Positions 1-5,542 of a stretch of 5,542 nucleotides of DNA are shown piece after piece. Under the pieces are notes generated by a model. The model searched no databases. It was given only the letters and a program-made list of their open reading frames with translations, and had not been told where the DNA came from. This DNA is from Terriglobales bacterium. Its GTDB lineage: Bacteria > Acidobacteriota > Terriglobia > Terriglobales > Gp1-AA117. The stretch spans positions 1 to 5,542 of the forward strand of contig JASLFF010000136.1 in assembly GCA_030150795.1 (NCBI GenBank). The letters are read 5' to 3'. The stretch's first letter is position 1. The number at the start of each line of letters is the position of its first letter. A program made the position numbers and the translations under genes.

Positions 1-62
1 AGGATCGCCAGCAATACGATCATGAACCACAACTGCTTTTTATTTTCCGCACCTATCTTCAC
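1..62 (-). CDS. 5' end of a membrane-anchored protein, probable next member of the pil operon (partial)
   Basis: Only about 20 codons are present before the gene runs off the left edge. The reading frame starts at a GTG (62-60) and reads MKIGAENKKQLWFMIVLLAI, a short charged N-terminus followed by the beginning of a hydrophobic segment, as in a single-pass inner-membrane protein. The GTG is chosen because a strong purine-rich ribosome binding site (71-80 on the other strand) sits 8 bases upstream. An in-frame ATG at codon 14 lies inside the hydrophobic stretch and has no such site. The gene is 46 bp downstream of pilO in the same direction. In type IV pilus clusters this position is usually held by PilP or another alignment-complex protein ahead of the secretin pilQ. 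That role is inferred from position only, because too little sequence is present to recognise a family. Confidence 0.7.
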   Translation of the reverse strand, partial: MKIGAENKKQLWFMIVLLAI

Positions 63-70
63 TTTACAGT

Positions 71-80
71 CCTTCTCCTC
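71..80 (-). promoter_or_regulatory. Strong ribosome binding site for the left-edge gene
   Basis: Read on the minus strand this is GAGGAGAAGG, close to an ideal Shine-Dalgarno sequence, followed by 8 bases (ACTGTAAA) and then GTG at 62. It decides in favour of the GTG start over the downstream ATG. It also suggests that this gene is translated independently and is not coupled to pilO, whose stop codon is at 111-109. Confidence 0.65.
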
Positions 81-108
81 TATTGAATGCTTGCCGTCGC
101 GCCGCTTG

Positions 109-666
109 CTAGCTTTCCTTCAGAAATGTCTCAAATTTTATTTGCAGTGACACCACGCCGCTTTCCACACTGGTAAGAGCGATCTGATTTATGATAAACA
201 CGAACCTGTCCTGCTCCATGGCATTGATAAATTTCGCAACTTTGGAGTACTCTCCGGTCACAGTGGTGTCAACGCCGATGCGCTGCACATCAGGCAACTC
301 AACCTTGTCCTTATCGTTGGTGTTATGTTCCTGGTTATAGCGAATCCCGCCCTTGGCAGTTACGCCGGCATCCTTCATTAACGTTTCCAGGTGCTGGGAA
401 ATCTCGGAAAACTGGCTAGGCACTTTTTGCGCATAGAACTTCTTCACGTCCACACGGGTTTGGGCCAGCTTCTTGTCAATGCCGATCAGCGGGGTCACTT
501 CACTGGTGAGCGTCTTTTTTTGTTGACGCAAACTTTCTTCCTGGGCCGCCCGGGCAGAGGGACTTGATCCCGGCAGCAGCAGGTAGACGATCAGCAACAA
601 GTTCACGGCGCCAAGGGCCGAGAGGATCAGCGTAAACTTGGTTTTTGTTTTCGCCAGATTATTCAT
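109..666 (-). CDS. pilO: Type IV pilus inner-membrane alignment protein PilO
   Basis: This 185-residue protein has the PilO plan. A short positively charged cytoplasmic N-terminus (MNNLAKTKTK) leads into one transmembrane helix at about residues 12-31. A Gln/Glu/Lys-rich, probably coiled-coil stretch follows at about 40-75. The periplasmic domain at about 80-183 ends in a beta-rich segment (GVDTTVTGEYSKVAKFINAME, then VSLQIKFETF), as in the ferredoxin-like fold of PilO/GspM proteins. In the known systems PilO pairs with PilN through coiled coils and the periplasmic domain, and links PilM and PilB/PilC inside to the secretin outside. The start ATG overlaps the pilN stop by one base (TAATG). 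A GAGGG six bases upstream, inside the end of pilN, supports it. Length is slightly short of the roughly 200 residues usual for PilO. Sequence identity in this family is low, so the call rests on topology plus its position after pilM and pilN. Confidence 0.85.
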   Translation of the reverse strand: MNNLAKTKTKFTLILSALGAVNLLLIVYLLLPGSSPSARAAQEESLRQQKKTLTSEVTPLIGIDKKLAQTRVDVKKFYAQKVPSQFSEISQHLETLMKDAGVTAKGGIRYNQEHNTNDKDKVELPDVQRIGVDTTVTGEYSKVAKFINAMEQDRFVFIINQIALTSVESGVVSLQIKFETFLKES

Positions 667-1277
667 TACAGGCCCTCGCGGTTGGCGGTGTGCACCGGCA
701 TGGGTGCTGTGGGAGTGTAGTAAGTCACGATCTCAAACTTGTAAAGCGGGACGTCAGTTTTCCCCTGTGTCTGCATAAGTTCGTTACTGATCTGCGGACT
801 GCGAAAACGGCTTGACTTCTCCATTTTCTTCTGCAGTTCAAGTCCATTCTCGTGCGTATCGCCCATCACCACCAGCGTAAGCTTAAGCCGGTTGTCCTTG
901 GTTATCTCCGGAGCCACGGAGCTTAAGAAGGCGCGGGCCGGCATGATCCTCTGGAGATCATTGAACAATTGCGTCCAGGAAAGCTGGCGGCGGTTGATCT
1001 GTTTGTTCCAGTAATTTTTCTGCGCGGTGACGTCATGATTTTCAGGCAGATTTGAGATTGCTTCCGCCTCTGCCCGCTGTTTTTGCAATTCTGCAATTTC
1101 AGCCTGCAACTGCCGGGTGCGTTTGCCGGAGTCTGAAGAATTGGAAAAATTTCTCCATGCCAACGCGATCAGCACCAGCATAAGCAGCGCGGAAACCGCA
1201 ATTGCTGCGCTCCAGCGCACGTAAAACTGGCGCACATCCTCATACTTCTGCGAAGCAAGATTGATAGTAAGGCGCAT
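666..1277 (-). CDS. pilN: Type IV pilus inner-membrane assembly protein PilN
   Basis: This 203-residue bitopic protein has an N-terminal cytoplasmic segment (MRLTINLASQKYEDVRQFY), a transmembrane helix at about residues 22-41, a coiled coil at about 54-75 rich in Gln, Glu and Lys, and a periplasmic domain at about 95-188. In studied PilN proteins the cytoplasmic peptide carries an INL(L)P-type motif that docks into PilM. Here the INL is kept but continues as ASQKYED. The periplasmic part (LQRIMPARAFLSSVAPEI, then LKLTLVVMGDT) resembles the fimbrial-assembly PilN family, where this domain pairs with PilO. The tail after about residue 188 is Pro/Thr-rich and probably disordered. The gene overlaps pilM and pilO by one base on each side, indicating coupled translation. 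The local Shine-Dalgarno for its own start is weak (GGGAT), which fits coupling. Confidence 0.87.
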   Translation of the reverse strand: MRLTINLASQKYEDVRQFYVRWSAAIAVSALLMLVLIALAWRNFSNSSDSGKRTRQLQAEIAELQKQRAEAEAISNLPENHDVTAQKNYWNKQINRRQLSWTQLFNDLQRIMPARAFLSSVAPEITKDNRLKLTLVVMGDTHENGLELQKKMEKSSRFRSPQISNELMQTQGKTDVPLYKFEIVTYYTPTAPMPVHTANREGL

Positions 1278-2179
1278 TATCCCAGCAAAGCCCCCACAAT
1301 TCCCGCCATAGCGCCAGGCGAAACATGTTCACCGCTCAGGTTCTGCTCGGCGGCAAGCTCCGGAGCCAGTTCCTGTACCTGTACACCGGTTTGCTGGTGG
1401 AGCAGCGGACCAAGTTCCTCTAACGGAGCGGGGCCGCCTACGTAAATCTTTTCAATATGCGCGGCAAAGGTGTCTTCAAAAAATACGATCGAGGGCAACA
1501 CGGCTTCAGACAGGTCCACGGCGGAAAAACTGCCTCTATGCGGGTTATCGAGAGTGCGCACAAGGCGCAACTCATGCCGCTCGACCGCCGTAATAGTTAT
1601 GTTCATGGTATCGACTTTCAGGACCAGCGTTGGACGCTCGCCATCCACCAGCCCCAGCGCTGCCAATGACGACGGCAGGACGACACCCGGCTCATATCCA
1701 ATATCGCGGAATGCTTTTTCGTATTCTTCAATTATCTCTCTGGGCGCTACCGCAGCCACTACCCTGACTGTTCCATTGGAGCGCGTGATGTCATAAGAAA
1801 GTGCCGCCTGGTCAACATCAAAGGGTAGCGATTTCTTGAGACGAAAACGAAGGACAGGCTCAATTTCCTCGTGCTTGGTGGGAAGGGACTCAAAATCCAG
1901 CAGCATCATGCGAATTGCCACGTCGGGCAAAACCACAATCACGTCTTTGGATTTCCCGGCCACTGCGCCCAGAGCGCCGCTCAACGCGGTGCACAAAGCT
2001 TCAGGGTTCAGAATATTGGGAATGGTCAGCCCGGGGGCGACAGTGCCTTCATTGAACCGTCGCGAGGTGAATACCTCCAGGCGCGATGTCTTGTCGGAGG
2101 CGCGGGCGGCGATTACCCCTTCCGAGGTGATTTCACACGCCAGCCGTGGCCTAACCGTTTTTTGTTGCAAACCTGCCAT
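1277..2179 (-). CDS. pilM: Divergent PilM-like actin-fold pilus assembly protein
   Basis: This is a 300-residue soluble protein with no membrane segment, placed between pilB and pilN where PilM belongs. PilM is a cytoplasmic actin/FtsA-like ATP-binding protein that binds the N-terminus of PilN and connects it to the motor. Features consistent with the family are VIVVLPDVAIRMMLLDFESLP at about 80-100, EIEPVLRFRLKKSLPFD at 105-121 (canonical: a helix followed by lPf...), VVAAVAP at 140-146, GYEPGVVLPSSLAAL at 161-175, and a late IYVGGPAPLEELGPLL at 245-260, matching the adenosine-motif glycines. It is shorter than the roughly 350 residues usual for PilM. The usual N-terminal GxDIGsssvK loop is replaced by LACEITSEGVIAAR, and the second phosphate loop reads LKVDTMNITITAV without its glycine. 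ATP binding is therefore doubtful. It starts 3 bp after the pilB stop with only a weak GAGA upstream. The PilM call rests on context plus the partial motifs. Confidence 0.8.
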   Translation of the reverse strand: MAGLQQKTVRPRLACEITSEGVIAARASDKTSRLEVFTSRRFNEGTVAPGLTIPNILNPEALCTALSGALGAVAGKSKDVIVVLPDVAIRMMLLDFESLPTKHEEIEPVLRFRLKKSLPFDVDQAALSYDITRSNGTVRVVAAVAPREIIEEYEKAFRDIGYEPGVVLPSSLAALGLVDGERPTLVLKVDTMNITITAVERHELRLVRTLDNPHRGSFSAVDLSEAVLPSIVFFEDTFAAHIEKIYVGGPAPLEELGPLLHQQTGVQVQELAPELAAEQNLSGEHVSPGAMAGIVGALLG

Positions 2180-2182
2180 TTT

Positions 2183-3841
2183 TTATCTCGTAGTCTCGAT
2201 GAACGTGACTTTGTTGATTTCTTTCATCGTAGTCACGCCGGCCCGAACGCGGGCCAGCGCTGAATCGCGCAGAAACTTCATTCCTTCGTCGTGTGCGGCC
2301 TTGCGAATTTCCGATGATGGCCGCTTTTCCAGGATGAGCTCGCGGATGCGGTCAGAGAGATCCAGAAGTTCATGGATTGCAGTCCGCCCGTGATAACCGG
2401 TGCCTCCGCATTCAATGCAGCCTGGCCCGTCATAAAACGGGACGTTGCGCCACTCTGCCGGGGCCAGACCGAAATTCTGCAGCTCCTCATCCGAGTAATG
2501 TACCGGCGTCTTGCAGTGAGTGCAGATCATTCGCACCAGCCGTTGCGCCAGCACGCAGTTAAGCGCCGACACAAAGTTATATGGTTCCACTCCCATGTTC
2601 AGGAAGCGGCCCAGCACATCAACCACGTTATTGGCATGGACGGTGGTGAACACCAAGTGGCCTGTCAGCGCTGACTGAATCGCGATCTGCGCCGTTTCCG
2701 TATCGCGGATTTCGCCCACCATGATTTTGTCCGGATCATGACGCAAGATGGAACGCAGCCCGCGGGCGAAGGTGAGGCCCTTTTTCTCATTCACGGGAAT
2801 CTGCGTGATGCCGTGAATCTGGTACTCCACCGGATCTTCAATCGTGATGATCTTGTCTTCATCGGTCTTGATTTCATTCAGCGCGGCGTAAAGGGTAGTG
2901 GTCTTGCCGCTGCCCGTGGGGCCGGTGACCAGCACCATGCCGTAAGGCTCCAGGATGTAGCGGCGGAACTTGCGCAAATCTTCTTCATCAAAACCCACAA
3001 CGTCAAGCACCAGGTTGCGGAACTTCTCGCTCATGGATTCTTTATCGAGTACGCGGAGCACGGCATTTTCGCCGTGGATGGTTGGCATGATGGAGACACG
3101 GAAGTCGATCAGCCTGCCGCTGTACTTAACACGGAAACGGCCGTCCTGAGGCACGCGGCGTTCCGCGATATCCAACTCACTCATGACCTTGATGCGGGTA
3201 ATGATGGTGGAGTGATGTTCCTTGGCCATCGGCTGCATGGCCAGAGTCAGCACGCCGTCAATGCGATACTTTACGACTACTGAATCGCTTTCCGTTTCAA
3301 TGTGGATGTCACTGGCGCGTTTTTGCAGCGCGGTAAAAATTGTGGTGTCCACCAGCCGGATGATCGGGCTGACGTCAGCTTCCGTGGTACCGGTAATTCG
3401 GTCGATGGTGATATTTTCATCGCCGCTTGCTTCGTCATCGCGGACAACGTCCAGCACAAAGCCTTCACTGGCTTCTTCCAGCACGCGCTGCGATTGCTCT
3501 GTTTTCTTGAGAATGTCGCTGATCTGGGCCAGAGTAGCTACTTTGGTCCGAATGCGGCGATTCAACAGCGAGCCGATCTCATCAATCATCATCAGCTTGC
3601 TGGGATCGGCGATCGCAATGGCGAGAGTGCTTTCGTTCTGCTCCAGCGGAACAAAGTTGTAACGGAACATCAGATCCACGGGAACGGTCTTGAATAGCTC
3701 CGCGTCAAGGTGATAATCACGCAGGTCAACGAACTCACAGCGATAGCGCGCGGCCATATCCCGGGCCTTTTGCTCGCTGCTTTCAGCCAAGCCGTTGATC
3801 GGTGTTGTGGCTTCCATTGTTGTCAGGCTCTTTCGATCCAT
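2183..3841 (-). CDS. pilB: PilB/GspE-family pilus assembly (secretion) ATPase
   Basis: This 552-residue AAA+-like ATPase forms the hexameric cytoplasmic motor that drives PilC and pilin polymerisation. An N-terminal GspE-N (MshEN-type) domain spans about residues 25-115. A linker with acidic residues (131-155) leads to the N2 domain (RASDIHIE at 175-182, RVPQDGRF at 229-236, FRVSIMPTIHGENAVLR at 247-263). The catalytic domain holds all expected motifs: Walker A GPTGSGKTT at 307-315, Asp box TIEDPVEY at 333-340, atypical Walker B with LRHDPDKIMVGEIRD at 366-380, and His box GHLVFTTVHANN at 394-405. A zinc tetracysteine site is formed by C440/C443 and C475/C478, which is typical of PilB/GspE and absent from PilT. 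It starts 6 bp after the pilC stop. An AGGA lies only 4 bases before the first ATG, so the second in-frame ATG (M9, base 3817) is an alternative start. PilB versus GspE cannot be settled from this gene alone. The neighbouring pilMNO favour PilB. Confidence 0.95.
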   Translation of the reverse strand: MDRKSLTTMEATTPINGLAESSEQKARDMAARYRCEFVDLRDYHLDAELFKTVPVDLMFRYNFVPLEQNESTLAIAIADPSKLMMIDEIGSLLNRRIRTKVATLAQISDILKKTEQSQRVLEEASEGFVLDVVRDDEASGDENITIDRITGTTEADVSPIIRLVDTTIFTALQKRASDIHIETESDSVVVKYRIDGVLTLAMQPMAKEHHSTIITRIKVMSELDIAERRVPQDGRFRVKYSGRLIDFRVSIMPTIHGENAVLRVLDKESMSEKFRNLVLDVVGFDEEDLRKFRRYILEPYGMVLVTGPTGSGKTTTLYAALNEIKTDEDKIITIEDPVEYQIHGITQIPVNEKKGLTFARGLRSILRHDPDKIMVGEIRDTETAQIAIQSALTGHLVFTTVHANNVVDVLGRFLNMGVEPYNFVSALNCVLAQRLVRMICTHCKTPVHYSDEELQNFGLAPAEWRNVPFYDGPGCIECGGTGYHGRTAIHELLDLSDRIRELILEKRPSSEIRKAAHDEGMKFLRDSALARVRAGVTTMKEINKVTFIETTR

Positions 3842-3847
3842 ACCATC

Positions 3848-5050
3848 CTACTGCTGTGCTCCGAGTGAAAAGATCGGCAAATACAGAGAAAGGAGCACGA
3901 CTGCAACTGTAATGCCCATAAAAATCAAAATGACAGGTTCAACCAACTGCATGGCCGTTGTGAGCGAATTCTGGACGTCTTCCTCGTAAAATTCTGCCAC
4001 CGAGTTCAACATGGCCGGCAAAGCGCCGGTGGACTCTCCGACTTCGATCATCTCCAGGGCGAGGTCAGGAAAAAACTTTGTTTCTTCCAGGCTAAAGGAA
4101 AGCGCACGGCCTTCACGGACGCGATTGGAGGCGTATCCAACGTTGCTGGCAATCTTAAAGCTGTTGATGGACTGGCTGGCGGTTTCCAGTGACGGCACAA
4201 GAGGCAGGCCGCCGGAAAGCAAGGTGGAAAGCGTCCGGGAAAACATGGCGATCTGGTATTTCATCCATATTTCGCCGAAAAGCGGCAGCTTGTAGCGAAG
4301 CGCATCCAGCGTCTTAGCACCGCGGTCTGAACGTACCCAGAGCGTAACGATGATGACAACCGCCAACAAGCTTCCCAAAATAACCAGATAATAATTCCGG
4401 ATGCCGCGGCCAATCCCCAGCATGAAGACCGTAATATCCGGCAACTTTGCATTCAGCGAGTTGTAGAGATCAGCAAACTGTGGCACCACATAGGTCATTA
4501 GGAACGTAAGCATGACCGCGAGAGCGCAAATGAGCAGCGCTGGGTACCAAAGAGAGGCGATTAGTTTTTTGCGAAAGGAAACGGTAATGCGCTGGAACGA
4601 AATATAACGGCCCAAAACTTCTTCCAGGTTGCCGCTGCGCTCGCCCGCCAGCAGCGTGGTGGTATAGATTTTTGATGTCGCTCCCTGGGATTCAAATGCC
4701 TGCGACAGAAGTTCTCCGCTTTTCACCCGTTCCTGCACATTTTCCAGAATGGCTTTAAAACGGAGGTTCTTCTGCCTTTTGCTGAGAATATTCAAGGACT
4801 TAAGAATGGGCAGTCCGGCTTTGATCAGGGTCAGAAATTGTTGATTGAAAATGACAAACTGATCGGCCTTCAGGACCTTTTTGCGTGAGGCCCCGCCCAC
4901 GGGCAGCAAGCCTCGCCGGGTCTTAACCGAGTAGACCATGAAGCCCTGCTGGACAAAGCGCTCCCTGATCTCCTGTTCAGAGATGCCACTTTCAACCTGC
5001 TGGAGCACGTGACCGCGCTCGTCCGCCATTTTAACGAGGAATTCAGCCAT
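3848..5050 (-). CDS. pilC: PilC/GspF-family inner-membrane platform protein
   Basis: This 400-residue polytopic protein is the membrane platform on which the PilB ATPase acts to assemble pilin subunits. It has the two tandem T2SSF domains of the family, at about residues 69-191 and 268-392. Each opens with the repeated pattern F..QF..L..AGLPIL (67-83) or FSRTLSTLLSGGLPLVPSLE (270-289) and contains the paired GERSGNLEEVL (136-146) and GESTGALPAML (338-348) motifs. Transmembrane helices are expected at about 169-190, 218-239 and 370-393. Residues 1-60 form the usual cytoplasmic lead-in (ADERG, then RFVQQGFMVYSV). Length is normal for the family. No clear Shine-Dalgarno precedes the ATG at 5050. 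The start is kept because the N-terminus MAEFLVKMADERG matches family members. This is the first gene of the dense pil run and lies 170 bp after lolA, so a promoter probably sits between them. Confidence 0.95.
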   Translation of the reverse strand: MAEFLVKMADERGHVLQQVESGISEQEIRERFVQQGFMVYSVKTRRGLLPVGGASRKKVLKADQFVIFNQQFLTLIKAGLPILKSLNILSKRQKNLRFKAILENVQERVKSGELLSQAFESQGATSKIYTTTLLAGERSGNLEEVLGRYISFQRITVSFRKKLIASLWYPALLICALAVMLTFLMTYVVPQFADLYNSLNAKLPDITVFMLGIGRGIRNYYLVILGSLLAVVIIVTLWVRSDRGAKTLDALRYKLPLFGEIWMKYQIAMFSRTLSTLLSGGLPLVPSLETASQSINSFKIASNVGYASNRVREGRALSFSLEETKFFPDLALEMIEVGESTGALPAMLNSVAEFYEEDVQNSLTTAMQLVEPVILIFMGITVAVVLLSLYLPIFSLGAQQ

Positions 5051-5220
5051 GAAATGAGAATACGGGGGAAGCTCCGACTCCCTTACACAAGTCTAACATT
5101 CTACGGATTGTTAACTCTATTTATTAGAATGGGGGGAACACCCATTATTGCGCATTTTGCTGATTAATTTTACTAATTCTTCAGCTCTCTAAGGTAATCA
5201 GGCAGTGATTTACTTGTGAT
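5051..5220. other. 170-bp AT-rich intergenic region between lolA and pilC, probable control region of the pil operon
   Basis: No ORF of note lies here. The stretch is visibly more AT-rich than the flanking genes. It contains a direct repeat at the lolA end, two overlapping inverted repeats in the middle (5159-5201), and a short GC-rich hairpin (5128-5146). It is the only sizeable gap upstream of the closely packed pilC-pilO genes, so it is the natural place for their promoter. I looked for sigma-70 and sigma-54 elements on the minus strand. Isolated matches exist (a TAGAAT at 5103-5098 and a TTAACA nearby), but none are properly spaced, so no promoter is called. Confidence 0.5.
5160..5201. 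repeat. Inverted repeat with 7-bp perfect arms in the lolA-pilC gap
   Basis: CTGATTA at 5160-5166 is matched by its complement TAATCAG at 5195-5201, with 28 bp between. Nested in it is an interrupted palindrome at 5159-5185: GCTGA, 2 bases, AATT, 5 bases, AATT, 2 bases, TCAGC. The two share the left arm, so as RNA they could form alternative stems. As DNA either could be a regulator binding site. No T-run follows on either strand at the right place for an intrinsic terminator. Function is unknown, and arms of this length can arise by chance in AT-rich DNA. Confidence 0.4.
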
Positions 5221-5225
5221 TTACT
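5205..5225. repeat. Tandem 10-bp direct repeat with 11-bp period at the lolA stop codon
   Basis: GTGATTTACT occurs at 5205-5214 and again at 5216-5225, one base apart. The second copy includes the lolA stop codon (5223-5221). The 11-bp spacing places the copies on the same face of the helix, as in some two-site operators. A recent small duplication at the gene end is an equally simple explanation. Confidence 0.5.
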
Positions 5226-5542
5226 GGGTAACCTGGCTGTCCTCAATTGTGTCCACGCCCGGGGGTGGGGTAAAGCGAAAAAGGCTGTCCTGGACAGGCA
5301 CATTCTCCTCGATTTGAGAGAAGCGGAAATCGGTAACTGTGCTGTCCAGCCCATGAATCACAATCCGGTGGATCTGGTGAGACGCGGACACCTCAAGCAC
5401 CACTTCCGAGACCCGGTCTTTCATGATTTTGGGCACACCCCGCATAACCACGTCTCCCGCCTGCAGGGGCGTCAGGTCAGGGGCCAAAGAGAGACCATCC
5501 AGTTCCTTTTCCAGCTTGGTTTTGCCCAAAAGATAGCGCAAA
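5221..5542 (-). CDS. lolA: LolA-like outer-membrane lipoprotein carrier protein (C-terminal part; N-terminus beyond right edge)
   Basis: About 107 residues of the C-terminal half are present. The frame is open to the right edge, so the apparent TTG start near 5541 is only an internal leucine codon. LolA is a periplasmic chaperone of about 200 residues that takes lipoproteins from the LolCDE complex to the outer membrane. The visible part contains the late strands of the half-barrel: VSEVVLEVSASHQIHRIVIH, then a DFRFSQIEENVPVQDSLFRF segment and a TPPPGVDTIE ending. These match the pattern F.N...N..v.d..F.F.pP.G..v seen at the LolA C-terminus. The signal peptide and first strands are outside the window. 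It is in the same orientation as the pil genes, 170 bp upstream of pilC, and is probably a separate transcription unit or the preceding part of the same one. A LolA-family protein of different specificity is possible. Confidence 0.85.
   Translation of the reverse strand, partial: LRYLLGKTKLEKELDGLSLAPDLTPLQAGDVVMRGVPKIMKDRVSEVVLEVSASHQIHRIVIHGLDSTVTDFRFSQIEENVPVQDSLFRFTPPPGVDTIEDSQVTQ

Noticed and set aside
1836..2393. Plus-strand open frame of 185 codons across the pilM-pilB junction
   Set aside because: Its translation is Ser/Arg-rich and low in complexity, and it spans two well-supported genes in antisense. There is no ribosome binding site or family resemblance.
2738..3283. Plus-strand open frame of 181 codons opposite pilB
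   Set aside because: It lies wholly inside pilB on the other strand. Its translation is His/Asp/Gln-rich with no recognisable domain, and pilB has every catalytic motif intact, so this is an antisense shadow.
3222..3697. Overlapping plus-strand open frames opposite the N-terminal half of pilB
   Set aside because: Several frames are open at once here, which is a composition effect of the coding strand. None has recognisable protein features.
5098..5115. TAGAAT and TTAACA hexamers upstream of pilC as a sigma-70 promoter
   Set aside because: On the minus strand they are only 5 bases apart, and neither has a partner at 16-18 bp spacing. In AT-rich DNA such single hexamers are expected by chance.
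5128..5146. Hairpin with 6-bp arms (AATGGG / CCCATT) as a possible lolA terminator
   Set aside because: The stem is short and no T-run follows it on the minus strand (CTAATAAA instead), so it does not meet the usual criteria for an intrinsic terminator.
5221..5541. Complete 106-codon gene starting at a TTG
   Set aside because: The frame stays open to the window edge and the protein matches only the second half of LolA, so the TTG is an internal leucine codon of a truncated gene.
1..5542. CRISPR arrays, tRNA or rRNA genes, insertion sequences
   Set aside because: No regularly spaced repeats, cloverleaf-like segments, rRNA-like stretches, transposase frames or terminal inverted repeats were seen, and nearly all of the window is accounted for by protein-coding genes.

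Overview
The window is one gene-dense block read entirely from the minus strand. It belongs to a diderm (Gram-negative-type) bacterium, because it carries a LolA-type periplasmic lipoprotein chaperone next to an envelope-spanning pilus/secretion machine. Gene order and the wording of the proteins (LolA ending in an FRFTPPPG-type motif, PilC starting MAEF, a PilM/PilN pair with unusual signature motifs) fit my memory of Acidobacteriota genomes. That taxonomic placement is inference and was not tested by a search.

In transcription order, from high to low coordinates, the layout is: the C-terminal part of a lolA-like gene (cut by the right edge, ending at 5221); a 170-bp AT-rich gap (5051-5220) with repeats that may be regulatory; pilC (inner-membrane platform, 5050-3848); pilB/gspE (assembly ATPase, 3841-2183); pilM (2179-1277); pilN (1277-666); pilO (666-109); a 46-bp gap; and the first codons of another membrane-anchored gene (GTG start at 62) that leaves the left edge. 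From pilC to pilO the genes are 3-6 bp apart or overlap by one base (two TAATG junctions), so they almost certainly form one operon. The gene at the left edge, which has its own strong ribosome binding site, probably continues it.

Together the five complete genes encode the cytoplasmic motor and inner-membrane part of a type IV pilus or a related type II secretion-like machine. PilB hydrolyses ATP and works on PilC to add or move pilin subunits. PilM sits on the cytoplasmic side and connects to the single-pass proteins PilN and PilO, which reach towards the outer-membrane secretin. No pilin, prepilin peptidase, retraction ATPase (PilT) or secretin lies in the window. The left-edge gene is where an alignment-complex or secretin-associated protein would be expected.

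This is mostly a recognisable core cassette, not a new system. The points that most merit a second look are the PilM homologue, which has lost the usual actin-like nucleotide-binding signatures, the matching change in the N-terminal peptide of PilN, and the direct and inverted repeats between lolA and pilC. I see no tRNA, rRNA, CRISPR array, insertion sequence or convincing intrinsic terminator.
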